DNA of 64,000 bases from Sporosarcina sp. P2 (GCF_002743255.1 NZ_PDYY01000003.1:186001-250000), one strand, 5' to 3'. Positions 9,463 through 19,442 are shown, numbered from the stretch's first letter. Numbers and translations are program-made. The notes: a model not told the origin generated them from the sequence alone.

Positions 9463-10923
9463 ATGACACAAGAAGTACGTGTGCGTTATGCACCGAGTCC
9501 AACAGGCCAACTACATATTGGTGGCGCGCGGACCGCGTTATTCAACTATTTGTTCGCTCGTCACTATGACGGGAAATTCATTGTTCGTATTGAAGATACG
9601 GATACAGCGCGAAATATTGAAAGTGGTGAACTGTCACAACTTGAAAACCTAACGTGGCTAGGTATCCATCATGACGAATCAATTGATATTGGTGGAGAAT
9701 ACGGACCGTACCGTCAAATGGATCGTCTGGATTTGTATAAAAAGTATGCAGATGAAATGCTCGAAAAAGGACATGCTTACAAATGTTTCTGTACAACTGA
9801 AGAGTTAGAAGCAAAGCGTGACGCACAAAAAGCATCGGGAATCGCAGCGCCTATGTATGATGGCACTTGTCGTCATTTGACAGCGGAACAGGTGGCGGAA
9901 AATGAAGCAGCGGGGAAAACTTACACTATTCGTATGCGCGTTCCTGAAGATGTCACGTATACGATTGATGACCTTGTGCGTGGAGAGGTAACATTCGAAT
10001 CAAAAGATATCGGTGACTGGGTTATGGTTAAAACGAATGGTATTCCTACGTATAACTTTGCTGTAGTCGTTGATGATCATTTGATGAAAATCTCTCATGT
10101 TTTCCGCGGGGAAGAGCATTTGACGAATACACCAAAGCAACTAATGGTATTTGATGTATTTGGTTGGGATCATCCGCGATTTGGTCATATGACATTGATC
10201 GTCAATGAAGAGCGTAAAAAGCTCTCAAAACGTGATGAATCAATTATTCAATTCATTACACAGTATAAAGATTTAGGTTATTTGCCAGAAGCTATGTTTA
10301 ATTTCTTCTCTTTACTTGGTTGGTCGCCTGTCGGGGAAGAGGAGATTTTCTCTCATGACGAACTTGTGAAACAATTTGATGAATCTCGCTTGTCAAAATC
10401 ACCCTCCATGTTCGACACGAATAAGCTGACGTGGATGAATAACCAATATATAAAAAAGCTGTCCTTGGAAGAAGTAATTGAATTAACATTGCCTCATCTA
10501 CAAGCAGCAGGGTTGGTTTCGGAAAATATGTCTGCTGAAGAACAAACATGGGTTCACGATTTGATCGCGTTATACCATGGTCAATTAAGCTTTGGTGCTG
10601 AAATTGTGGAGTTATCTGCCCAGTTTTTCCATGACACACTGGAATATGATGAAGTAGCATCGGAAATTCTAGCTGGTGAACAAGTACCTGAGGTGATGAC
10701 ATCACTTAAAGGGCAGCTTGAAGCATTAGAAACTTTTGATGCTCCATCTATTAAAGCAGCGATTAAAGCGGTGCAAAAAGAAACGGGGCATAAAGGTAAG
10801 AACTTATTCATGCCTGTACGTGTCGTGGCGACTGGCCAGACGTCAGGACCAGAACTACCAGATGCAATCGCGCTGATCGGTAAAGAGAAAATCATTCAAC
10901 GCATTGAAAGATTTGCAAAATAA
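9463..10923 (+). CDS. gltX: Glutamyl-tRNA synthetase
   Basis: This class I synthetase has the HIGH-type motif HIGG at 18-21 and the KMSKS-type motif KLSKR at about 253-257. It has 486 residues against 483 in B. subtilis. In Firmicutes the enzyme usually also charges tRNA-Gln with glutamate, later amidated by GatCAB; that is known of the family, not visible here. It is preceded by a gagaggtaaat site and followed by the T-box leader of cysE. Confidence 0.97.
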   Translation: MTQEVRVRYAPSPTGQLHIGGARTALFNYLFARHYDGKFIVRIEDTDTARNIESGELSQLENLTWLGIHHDESIDIGGEYGPYRQMDRLDLYKKYADEMLEKGHAYKCFCTTEELEAKRDAQKASGIAAPMYDGTCRHLTAEQVAENEAAGKTYTIRMRVPEDVTYTIDDLVRGEVTFESKDIGDWVMVKTNGIPTYNFAVVVDDHLMKISHVFRGEEHLTNTPKQLMVFDVFGWDHPRFGHMTLIVNEERKKLSKRDESIIQFITQYKDLGYLPEAMFNFFSLLGWSPVGEEEIFSHDELVKQFDESRLSKSPSMFDTNKLTWMNNQYIKKLSLEEVIELTLPHLQAAGLVSENMSAEEQTWVHDLIALYHGQLSFGAEIVELSAQFFHDTLEYDEVASEILAGEQVPEVMTSLKGQLEALETFDAPSIKAAIKAVQKETGHKGKNLFMPVRVVATGQTSGPELPDAIALIGKEKIIQRIERFAK

Positions 10924-10929
10924 TCAATA

Positions 10930-10957
10930 TTGACAATTCGGTGAATTTATGTAAAAT
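10930..10957 (+). promoter_or_regulatory. Promoter of the cysE-cysS unit
   Basis: TTGACA (10930-10935), a 16-base spacer and TAAAAT (10952-10957) form a sigma-A promoter directly before the T-box leader. Confidence 0.75.
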
Positions 10958-10967
10958 GAACCTAATA

Positions 10968-11222
10968 TGAAATTATCATATCAAAAGCGTTGAGAAGGAA
11001 AGTACATAGTGGATACTCTGTAGAGAGGGTCATCTAGGCTGGAAATGACCTGAGTCGTTCACTATCGAAATGCACCTTTGAGCGATGAGCTGAAACTGTT
11101 AGTAAGCCATACGTATAGTCTGCGTTAAAGACATTAAGCGGGGGACAATTAGGTTCCCAAGCGGAGTGGAACCACGCATTTAATGCGTCTCTGTCATCAT
11201 AAGTGACGGGGGCGCTTTTTTT
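10968..11222 (+). promoter_or_regulatory. Cysteine-specific T-box leader with terminator
   Basis: The leader senses uncharged tRNA-Cys and allows read-through into cysE-cysS. The conserved parts are visible: a gcgttgagaaggaaagta stem I start, a purine-rich apical part, a specifier region gaaatgcacc with the Cys codon TGC at 11071-11073, and the T-box sequence agtggaaccacgc (about 11165-11177) that pairs with the tRNA acceptor end. A GC-rich terminator hairpin with a T run ends at about 11222. Confidence 0.9.
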
Positions 11223-11284
11223 ATCTCACGATTTTTTAAAAAGTGTTAACCGCCGTCATGTGAAAGAAAAAAGGGGGAAGTTCA

Positions 11285-11959
11285 TTGTTCAAACGTATGA
11301 AAGAAGATATTCGGTGTATTTTCGATCAAGATCCGGCAGCTCGTAGCACAATTGAAGTAATCTTAACGTATTCGGGGTTGCATGCAATTTGGATGCATCG
11401 TATTGCGCATGTGTTTTATAAGCGTAATCTCCGTTTCTTGGCTCGTGTAGTATCGCAAGTTAGCAGATTCTTTACGGGGATCGAAATTCATCCTGGAGCA
11501 GTAATAGGCAGACGTCTATTTATTGATCATGGGATGGGTGTAGTAATAGGGGAAACATGTGAAATTGGCGATGATGTGACACTTTATCAAGGAGTTACAC
11601 TCGGGGGGACAGGTAAAGAAGGCGGTAAGCGACATCCGACGCTCTGTGATAATGTATTGGTTGCATCGGGTGCTAAAGTACTCGGTTCCATCACAATTGG
11701 TGAGAACAGCAAGGTAGGAGCGGGTTCGGTCATATTGAAGGAAGTGCCTCCCAACTCTACAGTAGTTGGGATACCAGGGAAAATCGTTATTTCCAATGGG
11801 GTACGTGTAAATAGTAAACTGGATCATTCCACGCAAGATCCGATTTCGGATGAAATCAAGCGATTGGAAAAGCAAATTCAGGAGTTAAAGCTACGTACCC
11901 AGCAGTTGGAAACCATGAATGAAAAAAAGGGAGATTTACATGAGCATTCAACTTTATAA
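11285..11959 (+). CDS. cysE: Serine O-acetyltransferase
   Basis: CysE makes O-acetylserine from serine and acetyl-CoA, the first step of cysteine synthesis. It has 224 residues with a helical N-terminal part and a left-handed beta-helix of hexapeptide repeats ([20 protein letters not shown] and onward), then a charged C-terminal coiled tail. The start is TTG 11285 after agggggaag. It overlaps cysS by 20 bases. Expression depends on the cysteine T-box upstream, so synthesis rises when tRNA-Cys is uncharged. Confidence 0.95.
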   Translation: MFKRMKEDIRCIFDQDPAARSTIEVILTYSGLHAIWMHRIAHVFYKRNLRFLARVVSQVSRFFTGIEIHPGAVIGRRLFIDHGMGVVIGETCEIGDDVTLYQGVTLGGTGKEGGKRHPTLCDNVLVASGAKVLGSITIGENSKVGAGSVILKEVPPNSTVVGIPGKIVISNGVRVNSKLDHSTQDPISDEIKRLEKQIQELKLRTQQLETMNEKKGDLHEHSTL

Positions 11960-13340
11960 TACATTGACACGTAAGAAAGAAAAATTTATTCCGATAGAAG
12001 AGGGAAAAGTAAAAATGTATGTCTGTGGACCGACCGTTTATAACTATATTCATATCGGAAACGCTCGTCCCGTGATTGCTTTTGATACGATTCGTCGCTA
12101 CTTGGAATATCGTGGATATGAAGTGAATTATGTCTCGAATTTCACGGACGTAGACGACAAAATCATTAAAGCAGCAAATGATTTAAATGAAGAGGTCGGA
12201 GAATTAACCGAGCGGTTCATTGCGGCATATCACGAAGATGTAAGTGCTCTCGGCTGTGAGGTAGCGACAGCACATCCTCGCGTAACTGAGCATATTCAGG
12301 ACATTGTGGAATTCATTCAAGTTCTAATCGACAAAGGATTTGCCTACGAGTCCCATGGAGATGTCTATTTCCGTACACGTGAATTCGAAGGCTACGGGAA
12401 ACTTTCACACCAATCTATTGATGAATTAAAAGTAGGTGCGCGGGTCGAAGAGAACGCAATCAAAACAGATCCTCTTGATTTTGCGCTTTGGAAATCAGCA
12501 AAAACGGGAGAGATCTCATGGGATAGTCCATGGGGTACAGGTCGTCCAGGGTGGCATATTGAATGTTCGGTAATGGCTAAGCAACTTCTTGGGGACACTA
12601 TCGATATTCACGCAGGTGGGCAAGACTTAACATTCCCGCATCATGAAAATGAGATTGCGCAGTCTGAAGCGGCTACAGGCAAAACTTTTGCCAACTATTG
12701 GATGCATAATGGCTATATCAATATTGATAACGAAAAAATGTCGAAGTCATTAGGTAATTTTATTTTGGTACATGATATTCGGAAGCAAATCGACCCGAAG
12801 GTGCTGCGTTTCTTCATGCTGTCTGTGCACTATCGTCATCCTGTCAACTTTGCACAGGAACTCGTAGAGAGCGCAGCGAATGGATTGGAACGGATCCAAA
12901 CTTCGTACAGCAACTTGCAGCATCGTCTATCGATTTCGGCAGACCTGGCAGAAAATTCCGAGTCATGGTCAAATAAGATCCAAGAACAGATTAACGCATT
13001 TGAGAAAGCGATGGATGACGACTTTAATACTGCTAATGCAATTGCGTCAATTTTTGAACTATCCAAACAGGCGAACGTGTACTTGCTTGAGAAAAATACA
13101 GACCGCCACATACTTCAGCAATTCATCGATGCGTTGGATCTATTAATGGGTGTACTTGGTTTGCCTTTTGAAAGTACTGATGAATTGATGGATGGTGAAG
13201 TGGATAAATTGATCCAAGAACGTCTGGAAGCCCGGAAGAATCGTGATTTTGCACGGTCAGATGAAATTCGCGATGAATTGAAAGTGCGGGGAATCATTTT
13301 AGAAGATACAGCGCAAGGTACTCGCTGGAAAAGAGGGTAA
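11940..13340 (+). CDS. cysS: Cysteinyl-tRNA synthetase
   Basis: This class I synthetase has 466 residues, the same length as in B. subtilis. C29 is the first zinc ligand, the HIGN motif is at 38-41, and KMSKSLGN is in the second half. The zinc site helps discriminate cysteine without editing. ATG 11940 has aaaaaggga just upstream, inside the cysE end. Pairing with cysE under one T-box couples cysteine supply to its use on tRNA. Confidence 0.97.
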   Translation: MSIQLYNTLTRKKEKFIPIEEGKVKMYVCGPTVYNYIHIGNARPVIAFDTIRRYLEYRGYEVNYVSNFTDVDDKIIKAANDLNEEVGELTERFIAAYHEDVSALGCEVATAHPRVTEHIQDIVEFIQVLIDKGFAYESHGDVYFRTREFEGYGKLSHQSIDELKVGARVEENAIKTDPLDFALWKSAKTGEISWDSPWGTGRPGWHIECSVMAKQLLGDTIDIHAGGQDLTFPHHENEIAQSEAATGKTFANYWMHNGYINIDNEKMSKSLGNFILVHDIRKQIDPKVLRFFMLSVHYRHPVNFAQELVESAANGLERIQTSYSNLQHRLSISADLAENSESWSNKIQEQINAFEKAMDDDFNTANAIASIFELSKQANVYLLEKNTDRHILQQFIDALDLLMGVLGLPFESTDELMDGEVDKLIQERLEARKNRDFARSDEIRDELKVRGIILEDTAQGTRWKRG

Positions 13341-13344
13341 CAGT

Positions 13345-13764
13345 GTGGGGAATTTACGTGAAATAGACGTTAAACAACTCAATGCACTAGCACTTGCTTA
13401 TATGGGAGATGCTGTATATGAAACAGCGGTTAGAGAGCATTTACTACGCTGCGGCCGTGTAAAACCGCAAATTTTGCATAAGGAAGCTACACGCTTTGTC
13501 TCTGCAAAAGCACAGGCACGAATTATCCTGACGATGAGAGATCAACAACTTCTCACGGAAGAAGAATTGGCGGTAATGCGACGTGGTCGCAATGCGAAAG
13601 CGGGATCCGTCCCTAAAAACACTGACGTTACTACGTATAATTACAGCTCTGCATTCGAAGCAGTCCTCGGGTATGTACATTTATTGGATCGGCAAGAGCG
13701 TCTAGCTGAACTGATCGAGATGGCGATTCGACTAGTGGAGCATCCTGAGGAGGAGAAAGCATGA
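13345..13764 (+). CDS. mrnC: Mini-ribonuclease III
   Basis: MrnC matures 23S rRNA ends in Bacillus. The protein (139 residues) consists of a single RNase III catalytic domain without the double-stranded RNA-binding domain. The signature [11 protein letters not shown] at about 16-26 carries the catalytic acidic residues. GTG 13345 follows gagggtaac, four bases after the cysS stop. The stop overlaps the rlmB start. Confidence 0.93.
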   Translation: MGNLREIDVKQLNALALAYMGDAVYETAVREHLLRCGRVKPQILHKEATRFVSAKAQARIILTMRDQQLLTEEELAVMRRGRNAKAGSVPKNTDVTTYNYSSAFEAVLGYVHLLDRQERLAELIEMAIRLVEHPEEEKA

Positions 13765-14519
13765 CAGAGCTAGAAGTGGAATTGATTGGTGGAAGAAACC
13801 CTGTCGTAGAAGCGTTGCGTTCAGGTAGGCAGTTGAATAAAATCTGGGTGGCGGAAGGTGTAAATAAGAAAAGTATCGGCGAAATTATAAAGCTTGCTAA
13901 AGAAGCGGGGGTAGTTGTGCAGACGGCACCGAAGCAGAAATTAGATGGTATGACGGATCTGAGTCACCAAGGAATTCTCGCTTCGGTTGCCGCTTACGAT
14001 TATGCCGAGCTGGAAGATTTATTTGCAATCGCTAAAGAAAGGCAAGAAGATCCGTTCTTTATCATTCTTGACGAGCTTGAAGATCCACATAATCTTGGAT
14101 CTATCTTACGAACAGCAGACGCTTCAGGTGTACATGGCATCATCATTCCAAAAAGACGCGCTGTTGGATTGACAGGCGTAGTAGCAAAAGCATCAACAGG
14201 TGCGATTGAACACATACCAGTTGTGCGAGTGAATAATTTATCTCAAACTGTGGATGAGCTAAAGAAACAAGGGGTGTGGATTGCGGGGACAGATGCATCC
14301 AATTCCACTGATTACCGCTATATGGATGCTACGTTACCTTTAGCTGTCATTATAGGTAGCGAAGGAAAAGGCATGTCACGCATTTTACGAGAAAGATGCG
14401 ATTTCCTTTATAGATTGCCGATGGTCGGAGAAGTTACATCTTTAAATGCTTCGGTAGCAGCGGCATTATTGATGTATGAAGTTCTACGAAAGCGTCAATC
14501 CGCTCAGGCTACATCATGA
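13761..14519 (+). CDS. rlmB: 23S rRNA 2'-O-methyltransferase RlmB (SpoU family)
   Basis: It is an S-adenosylmethionine-dependent guanosine 2'-O-methyltransferase acting on 23S rRNA. The N-terminal substrate-binding domain ([14 protein letters not shown]) is followed by a trefoil-knot SPOUT domain with all three motifs: [26 protein letters not shown] and [13 protein letters not shown]. It has 252 residues. It overlaps mrnC and rae1 by four bases each, so the three genes are translationally coupled. Confidence 0.95.
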   Translation: MTELEVELIGGRNPVVEALRSGRQLNKIWVAEGVNKKSIGEIIKLAKEAGVVVQTAPKQKLDGMTDLSHQGILASVAAYDYAELEDLFAIAKERQEDPFFIILDELEDPHNLGSILRTADASGVHGIIIPKRRAVGLTGVVAKASTGAIEHIPVVRVNNLSQTVDELKKQGVWIAGTDASNSTDYRYMDATLPLAVIIGSEGKGMSRILRERCDFLYRLPMVGEVTSLNASVAAALLMYEVLRKRQSAQATS

Positions 14520-15031
14520 AAAAAGATGTGCTACTCGTTGATGGATACAACATCATCGGTGCGTGGCCTGAACTACAACAACTAAAACAAGAAAATTTTG
14601 CGCAAGCGCGTGATCGACTTATTGAGCGGATGGCGGAATTTCAGGCCAACAAGGGATGGCGTGTCATCGTGATATTCGATGCCCACTTAGCACCGGGTAT
14701 CGAAAAACGAAAAAAACAATACCGCGTGGAAGTCGTCTTTACAAGAGAGAATGAAACGGCGGATGAGCGAATTGAAAAATTGGTTTCCGAATTATCCAAT
14801 CGCTTGACGCAAATCCATGTAGCAACTTCAGATCTTGTAGAACAATGGGTAGTGTTTGCCCAGGGGGCACTTCGCATCTCGGCACGGGAGTTGGAAATTG
14901 CTATGAAAGAAGTGGATCGCGTAATTGCGCAAAAGTTAAAAGATTCAATAGAACAACGGCCTCTATCAAAGATTCCTCTGACGGATGAAGTGGCAGCGGA
15001 ATTCGAAAAAATGAGACGTGGTGGAAAATGA
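14516..15031 (+). CDS. rae1: Ribosome-dependent endoribonuclease Rae1 (YacP, NYN domain)
   Basis: Rae1 cleaves mRNA in the ribosomal A site in B. subtilis. The 171-residue NYN/PIN-like domain shows LLVDGYNIIGAWPEL at 6-20 and VIFDAHLAP, carrying conserved acidic residues. The gene starts inside the rlmB stop (ATGA). Grouping with mrnC and rlmB makes an RNA-processing cluster. Confidence 0.93.
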   Translation: MKKDVLLVDGYNIIGAWPELQQLKQENFAQARDRLIERMAEFQANKGWRVIVIFDAHLAPGIEKRKKQYRVEVVFTRENETADERIEKLVSELSNRLTQIHVATSDLVEQWVVFAQGALRISARELEIAMKEVDRVIAQKLKDSIEQRPLSKIPLTDEVAAEFEKMRRGGK

Positions 15032-15035
15032 GTAG

Positions 15036-15064
15036 TTGACGTGAAAAAACACCACGTCTATACT
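15036..15064 (+). promoter_or_regulatory. sigH promoter with dyad in the spacer
   Basis: TTGACG (15036-15041), a 17-base spacer and TATACT (15059-15064) give a near-consensus sigma-A promoter. gacgtg (15038-15043) and cacgtc (15053-15058) form a dyad spanning the -35 end and spacer, a plausible operator. In B. subtilis sigH is repressed by AbrB; whether that factor acts here cannot be seen. Confidence 0.75.
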
Positions 15065-15104
15065 GACATATAAAACCAATTAGTACTCTGGGGTGGAGAG
15101 GTTG

Positions 15105-15752
15105 GTGTGGGTCATGGAAAATGTGAAGAGTAAAAACGAGTATTCTAAACTATCTGATGAAGAAATGGTGGAATTGATCCATTTAGGGAATTCGGATGTA
15201 TTAGAATTTTTAATAACCAAATTTCAACCGATTGTCCGAATGAAAGCAAGAACGTATTTTATTATTGGTGGAGATCGTGAAGACATCATGCAAGAAGGAA
15301 TGATCGGACTCTATAAAGCAATACGTGATTTCCGTCCTGATAGATTAAGCTCATTTAAAGTCTTCGCTGAATTGTGTGTGACGCGACAAATTATTACAGC
15401 TATTAAAACTGCCACGCGTCAAAAACATATTCCGCTTAATACATCTATTTCGTTGGACAAGCCGATGTTTGATGAAGATCATGAGCGAACGTTACTGGAT
15501 ATCATATCGGGCTCTACGTTAGATGACCCTGAAGATTTAATCATCCATAAAGAAAACTTCATATTCATGGAAAAAGAGATGAACAAAGTGTTGAGCGGAT
15601 TGGAAAAAGAAGTATTAACATTGTACTTAGAAGGTCAATCCTATCGTGAAATTTCCGAAGTGCTAAATCGTCAAGTAAAATCAATAGACAATGCTTTGCA
15701 ACGGATCAAGCGCAAACTGGAACACTCGATGGCAATGGATCTGGTACGTTAA
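15105..15752 (+). CDS. sigH: RNA polymerase sigma factor SigH
   Basis: SigH directs transition-state and early sporulation transcription. The sequence has sigma-70 region 2 (KARTYFIIGGDREDIMQEGMIGLYKAIRDF) and region 4 (LEGQSYREISEVLNRQVKSIDNALQRIKRKL). The exact start is uncertain: GTG 15105 lies 5 bases after ggagag and gives 215 residues; ATG 15114 or GTG 15093 are alternatives. It lies between rae1 and rpmG as in Bacillus. Its presence, with cwlD, indicates a spore former. Confidence 0.95.
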   Translation: MWVMENVKSKNEYSKLSDEEMVELIHLGNSDVLEFLITKFQPIVRMKARTYFIIGGDREDIMQEGMIGLYKAIRDFRPDRLSSFKVFAELCVTRQIITAIKTATRQKHIPLNTSISLDKPMFDEDHERTLLDIISGSTLDDPEDLIIHKENFIFMEKEMNKVLSGLEKEVLTLYLEGQSYREISEVLNRQVKSIDNALQRIKRKLEHSMAMDLVR

Positions 15753-15768
15753 ACATATCGATAGTAAA

Positions 15769-15797
15769 TTGACATATCGTTAGTTAAATGATACTCT
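15769..15797 (+). promoter_or_regulatory. Promoter of rpmG-secE
   Basis: TTGACA (15769-15774), 17 bases, then TACTCT (15792-15797) with an extended TGa just before it. Confidence 0.55.
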
Positions 15798-15833
15798 TTA
15801 GCGAGACTATTGTCTTGAATTAGGTGAATCGAA

Positions 15834-15983
15834 ATGTCGAAAAAAATAACTTTAAGCTGTGAGATATGTGGTTCGCGAAACTATTCTTTGCCCGCTGGCA
15901 ACAACAGCCGTGAGGGAAGAATGAATATAAAGAAGTTTTGCAGTCATTGCAATGCGCATACATTGCATAAGCAAACCATTTGA
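15834..15983 (+). CDS. rpmG: 50S ribosomal protein L33
   Basis: The 49-residue protein reads MSKKITLSCEICGSRNYS at the start. It keeps both Cys pairs (CEIC and CSHC), so it is the zinc-binding form of L33. aggtga at 15822-15827 is a good ribosome site for ATG 15834. It sits between sigH and secE, as rpmGB does in B. subtilis. Confidence 0.93.
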   Translation: MSKKITLSCEICGSRNYSLPAGNNSREGRMNIKKFCSHCNAHTLHKQTI

Positions 15984-16039
15984 CCAGTTACATAGAGTTC
16001 GAGTGAGAACACTATGTCATTCGGAAGGGTTGGAGAAGA

Positions 16040-16225
16040 ATGGGCAAGATTACCGATTTTTTGAAAAAAGTCGTTTCGGAAATGCGGAAAGTCAGCTGGC
16101 CGAAACGTAAAGAATTAACAAAGTATACTGTAGTTGTTATTTCGACGGTCATATTCATGGCTATCTATTTCTTCGTAGTAGATCTAGGCATCTCCGGAGT
16201 AATGAAATGGTATACAGGTCTGTAA
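16040..16225 (+). CDS. secE: Protein translocase subunit SecE
   Basis: SecE is the small membrane subunit that clamps SecY. The 61 residues carry the conserved amphipathic segment KKVVSEMRKVSWPKRKEL and one membrane-spanning helix (about 29-48). ATG 16040 follows a ggttggag site. nusG follows, with a weak hairpin between them. Confidence 0.96.
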   Translation: MGKITDFLKKVVSEMRKVSWPKRKELTKYTVVVISTVIFMAIYFFVVDLGISGVMKWYTGL

Positions 16226-16254
16226 AAATGAAAGTATGAATAGCGTGAGAATAT

Positions 16255-16282
16255 CCCGTTTTGATGAATGAACGGGTTTTTT
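16255..16282 (+). terminator. Weak hairpin and T run between secE and nusG
   Basis: cccgtt (16255-16260) and aacggg (16271-16276) form a 6-bp stem with a 10-base loop, followed by ttttttc. The stem is short, so it may only attenuate transcription into nusG. Confidence 0.5.
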
Positions 16283-16326
16283 CAGCTTTATTTTAAGGGA
16301 GGGACGGACGCATAGTCCTCAATGTC

Positions 16327-16869
16327 ATGGAAATGGATAAAAATTGGTATGTTGTGCATACGTACTCAGGTTATGAGAACAAAGTAAAGGCTAATCTTGA
16401 AAAGCGTGTCGAGACAATGGGCATGTCAGATAAGATATTTCGTGTCGTCATTCCGGAAGAGGAAGAGACGGATATTAAAGACGGTAAAAAGAAAACAGTT
16501 ATGCGTAAAACGTTCCCGGGCTATGTTTTGGTTGAATTGATCATGACAGATGACTCTTGGTACGTTGTTCGCAATACACCAGGTGTTACTGGATTTATCG
16601 GTTCATCAGGTGGTGGGGCGAAGCCTACACCGTTGTTACCGGAAGAAGTAGAGTTCATCCTGAAGCAAATGGGTATGAAGGAACAGCGCGTAGATATCGA
16701 TTTTGGTGTTGGAGAAAGTGTAACAGTGCTAGAAGGGCCGTTTGCACACTTTGAAGGTAAAGTGGAAGAGATTGAAATGGACAAAGGTAAAGTTGTCGTA
16801 AGTGTCGATATGTTCGGACGCGAAACGAAGATGGAGCTTTCGTTCGACCAAGTAGAAAAAATGGATTGA
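16327..16869 (+). CDS. nusG: Transcription elongation/pausing factor NusG
   Basis: NusG has an N-terminal NGN domain (NWYVVHTYSGYENKVKANLE) that binds RNA polymerase and a C-terminal KOW domain (VTVLEGPFAHFEGKVEEI). The ATG start gives 180 residues, against 177 in B. subtilis. The best ribosome site, aagggaggg at 16295-16303, is 23 bases before this ATG, unusually far. An in-frame ATA at 16312 lies 8 bases from it, so the true start may be non-canonical. Confidence 0.95.
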   Translation: MEMDKNWYVVHTYSGYENKVKANLEKRVETMGMSDKIFRVVIPEEEETDIKDGKKKTVMRKTFPGYVLVELIMTDDSWYVVRNTPGVTGFIGSSGGGAKPTPLLPEEVEFILKQMGMKEQRVDIDFGVGESVTVLEGPFAHFEGKVEEIEMDKGKVVVSVDMFGRETKMELSFDQVEKMD

Positions 16870-16890
16870 TGGGTAATGGGAATTTCCCTC

Positions 16891-16919
16891 TTGCAAAATC
16901 TGTGTAATGGTGGTATCAT
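16891..16919 (+). promoter_or_regulatory. Promoter of rplK-rplA
   Basis: TTGCAA (16891-16896), 17 bases, TATCAT (16914-16919). Two short hairpins in the roughly 115-base leader (agact/agtct and ccgac/gtcgg) could serve feedback control by L1, but no known leader is recognised. Confidence 0.65.
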
Positions 16920-17039
16920 TTCAAAGGTCAGACTTAGTCTGTACGGATTAACCAATTCTACCGACATCGTCGGCAGGCACATATTTGAGTGGGAGGGGCA
17001 ACCCAATTACCACATCACGGACTTAAGGAGGTGTGTCTC

Positions 17040-17465
17040 GTGGCTAAAAAAGTTACTAAAGTAGTGAAATTGCAAATTCCAGCTGGTAAAGCAAATCCAG
17101 CACCACCAGTAGGGCCGGCATTAGGTCAAGCAGGTGTTAACATTATGGGATTCTGTAAAGAATTTAACGCTCGTACAGCAGATCAAGCTGGTCTAATTAT
17201 TCCAGTTGAAATCTCGGTATTCGAGGACCGTTCATTTACATTCATCACAAAAACTCCGCCGGCAGCAGTATTGCTGAAGGTTGCAGCAAACGTTCAAAAG
17301 GGTTCAGGTGAGCCTAATAAAAACAAAGTTGCTACAGTTAAGCGTGATAAAGTTAGAGAAATCGCAGAACAAAAGATGCCGGACTTAAACGCGGCGTCAG
17401 TTGAAGCGGCGATGGCAATGGTCGAAGGTACTGCTCGCAGTATGGGATTCAAAATCGAAGACTGA
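17040..17465 (+). CDS. rplK: 50S ribosomal protein L11
   Basis: L11 (141 residues) binds 23S rRNA at the GTPase-associated centre. The proline-rich N-terminal stretch [23 protein letters not shown] segment ([14 protein letters not shown]) is the thiostrepton-site region. The C-terminal RNA-binding domain includes GTARSMGF. The start is GTG 17040 behind aaggaggtg; longer upstream starts lack a site. Confidence 0.97.
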   Translation: MAKKVTKVVKLQIPAGKANPAPPVGPALGQAGVNIMGFCKEFNARTADQAGLIIPVEISVFEDRSFTFITKTPPAAVLLKVAANVQKGSGEPNKNKVATVKRDKVREIAEQKMPDLNAASVEAAMAMVEGTARSMGFKIED

Positions 17466-17500
17466 TTTTGGTTTTTCATAATACAGCAATTGTTTGAAGG

Positions 17501-17535
17501 TGAAGGCTGCGGTCGAATGAGATTCGCAGCCTTCA
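17501..17535 (+). other. Strong 11-bp hairpin between rplK and rplA
   Basis: tgaaggctgcg (17501-17511) pairs perfectly with cgcagccttca (17525-17535) around a 13-base loop. No T run follows, so a terminator is unlikely. It may be an RNA-processing site or a regulatory element for rplA. Confidence 0.65.
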
Positions 17536-17586
17536 TTAAGTGGGAGGTTTAATCCGTTAAAACCACAAATGAGGAGGAAAATTCTG

Positions 17587-18288
17587 ATGGCTAAAAGAGG
17601 TAAAAAATTCGTAGATGCAGCGAAGCTTGTAGATCGTACAGCTACATACACTACGAAAGAAGCAATTGAACTTGCTAAAAAGACAACTACTACTAATTTT
17701 GATGCAACAGTTGAAGTAGCTTTCCGTCTTGGTATTGATACTCGTAAAAACGATCAGCAAATCCGTGGAGCTGTAGTGCTTCCAAACGGTACTGGTAAAA
17801 CTCAACGCGTATTAGTATTCGCTAAAGGTGATAAAGTGAAAGAAGCAGAAGCTGCAGGCGCAGACTATGTAGGCGACGCAGAATTGATTGCTAAAATTCA
17901 ACAAGGTTGGTTCGATTTCGACGTAATCGTTGCTACACCTGACATGATGGGCGAAGTTGGTAAGATTGGTCGCGTACTTGGACCAAAAGGTCTTATGCCG
18001 AACCCGAAAACAGGTACTGTAACATTCGACGTAACAAAGGCTGTTGAAGAAATCAAAGCAGGTAAAGTTGAATATCGTGCGGATAAAGCTGGAATCATCC
18101 ATGCGCCAATCGGTAAAGTTTCTTTCGATAACGAGAAGTTAGAAGAAAACTTCTTGACGATCTTTGAAACGATTCAAAAAGCTAAACCTGCATCAGCAAA
18201 AGGAACATTCATGAAATCGGTAAACGTTACGACAACTATGGGTCCTGCTGTTAAAATAGATCCGTCAAGCGTTACTGTTAAAAAATAA
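17587..18288 (+). CDS. rplA: 50S ribosomal protein L1
   Basis: L1 (233 residues) forms the mobile L1 stalk at the tRNA exit side and often represses its own operon. [16 protein letters not shown] begins at ATG 17587 after gaggagg. The conserved [18 protein letters not shown] segment is near the centre. It ends directly before the L10 leader promoter. Confidence 0.97.
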   Translation: MAKRGKKFVDAAKLVDRTATYTTKEAIELAKKTTTTNFDATVEVAFRLGIDTRKNDQQIRGAVVLPNGTGKTQRVLVFAKGDKVKEAEAAGADYVGDAELIAKIQQGWFDFDVIVATPDMMGEVGKIGRVLGPKGLMPNPKTGTVTFDVTKAVEEIKAGKVEYRADKAGIIHAPIGKVSFDNEKLEENFLTIFETIQKAKPASAKGTFMKSVNVTTTMGPAVKIDPSSVTVKK

Positions 18289-18317
18289 TTGACAAGCATA
18301 TAGTGATCTGTTAAGAT
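18289..18317 (+). promoter_or_regulatory. rplJ-rplL promoter
   Basis: TTGACA (18289-18294), 17 bases, TAAGAT (18312-18317). It begins one base after the rplA stop. Confidence 0.8.
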
Positions 18318-18459
18318 TACGCTTGTTATGATGATAACCATTTGTACCGAAGACAGCAGGTGTGGCTTGCCACTTAATGCTCCTGCCGAGGACAAGACGC
18401 TCTTTTTAAAAGATGACGACTTTTCTGCCCTCATGTCTTAGACATTGAGGGCTTTTTAT
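18318..18459 (+). promoter_or_regulatory. L10 autoregulatory leader with terminator
   Basis: The leader contains the conserved bulged-stem sequences accgaagacagcaggtg and taatgctcctgccgagg that bind the L10(L12)4 complex. A terminator follows: gccctcatgtc, loop, gacattgagggc and a T run ending about 18458. Excess L10 would stop transcription before rplJ, as described for Firmicutes L10 leaders. Confidence 0.85.
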
Positions 18460-18497
18460 ATCGGTATAAGTGACCCTAATTACCAGGAGGTGTCAAC

Positions 18498-18998
18498 ATG
18501 AGCAAAATTTTAGAAGCTAAACAAGCGGTCGTGTCAGAAGTTGCTGACAAGCTGCAATCAGCAGCATCTGTAGTAGTTGTCGATTACCGTGGTCTTACGG
18601 TTTCACAAGTTACAGAACTGCGTAAACAACTTCGTGAAGCGGGCATCGAGTTCAAAGTTTATAAAAACTCAATGGTGCGTCGTGCGACGGTAGTTGCAGG
18701 ACTAGAAGGTTTGAACGAAAACTTGACAGGTCCAAACGCTATCGCCTTCTCTACGGAAGACGTAGTAGCGCCAGCTAAAATCTTAAATGATTTCGCTAAA
18801 AAGAACGACAAGCTTGAAATTAAAGCGGGTGTGATCGAAGGAAACGTTGCATCAGCTGAAGATGTGAAAGCATTGGCTACTCTACCGTCTCGCGATGGTC
18901 TACTATCTATGCTACTCAGCGTTCTTCAAGCGCCAGTACGAAACTTTGCACTTGCTACGAAAGCAGTTGCAGAACAAAAAGAAGAGCAAGGTGCTTAA
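18498..18998 (+). CDS. rplJ: 50S ribosomal protein L10
   Basis: L10 (166 residues) is the base of the stalk that carries L7/L12 dimers. The N-terminal rRNA-binding domain includes [20 protein letters not shown], and the C-terminal helix that binds L12 ends in [12 protein letters not shown] caggaggtg site precedes ATG 18498. It is controlled by the leader at 18318-18459. Confidence 0.97.
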   Translation: MSKILEAKQAVVSEVADKLQSAASVVVVDYRGLTVSQVTELRKQLREAGIEFKVYKNSMVRRATVVAGLEGLNENLTGPNAIAFSTEDVVAPAKILNDFAKKNDKLEIKAGVIEGNVASAEDVKALATLPSRDGLLSMLLSVLQAPVRNFALATKAVAEQKEEQGA

Positions 18999-19065
18999 TT
19001 TCGCATCTTGACAGTGACCGGAAAAAACTAGCCGGTTAAATACAACTTTCCAGGAGGAACTTAAA

Positions 19066-19425
19066 ATGACTAATGCACAAATTTTAGACGCAATCAAAGA
19101 AATGACAGTTCTTGAACTAAACGACCTTGTTAAAGCAATCGAAGAAGAATTCGGCGTAACAGCAGCAGCACCTGTTGCAGCAGCTGGAGCAGTTGCGGAA
19201 GCAGCTGAAGAGCAAACTGAATTCGATGTAATCCTAGCATCAGCTGGAGATCAAAAAATCAAAGTTATCAAAGCAGTTCGTGAAATCACTGGCCTAGGCT
19301 TGAAAGAAGCTAAAGCTCTTGTAGACGAAGCTCCTAAAGCTGTTAAAGAAGCAGCAACTAAAGAAGAAGCAGAAGAAATGAAAGCTAAACTTGAAGAAGT
19401 TGGCGCATCTGTAGAATTTAAGTAA
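19066..19425 (+). CDS. rplL: 50S ribosomal protein L7/L12
   Basis: This 119-residue protein is the multicopy stalk protein that recruits translation GTPases. It has the N-terminal dimerisation helix, an Ala-rich hinge ([16 protein letters not shown]) and the globular C-terminal domain with [21 protein letters not shown]. caggagg precedes the ATG. A terminator follows at 19443. Confidence 0.97.
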   Translation: MTNAQILDAIKEMTVLELNDLVKAIEEEFGVTAAAPVAAAGAVAEAAEEQTEFDVILASAGDQKIKVIKAVREITGLGLKEAKALVDEAPKAVKEAATKEEAEEMKAKLEEVGASVEFK

Positions 19426-19442
19426 TTTCTACTTCCTTGAGA

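Noticed and set aside
16521..17006. 161-codon reverse reading opposite nusG
   Set aside because: Antisense shadow of nusG and the rplK leader, with no motif.
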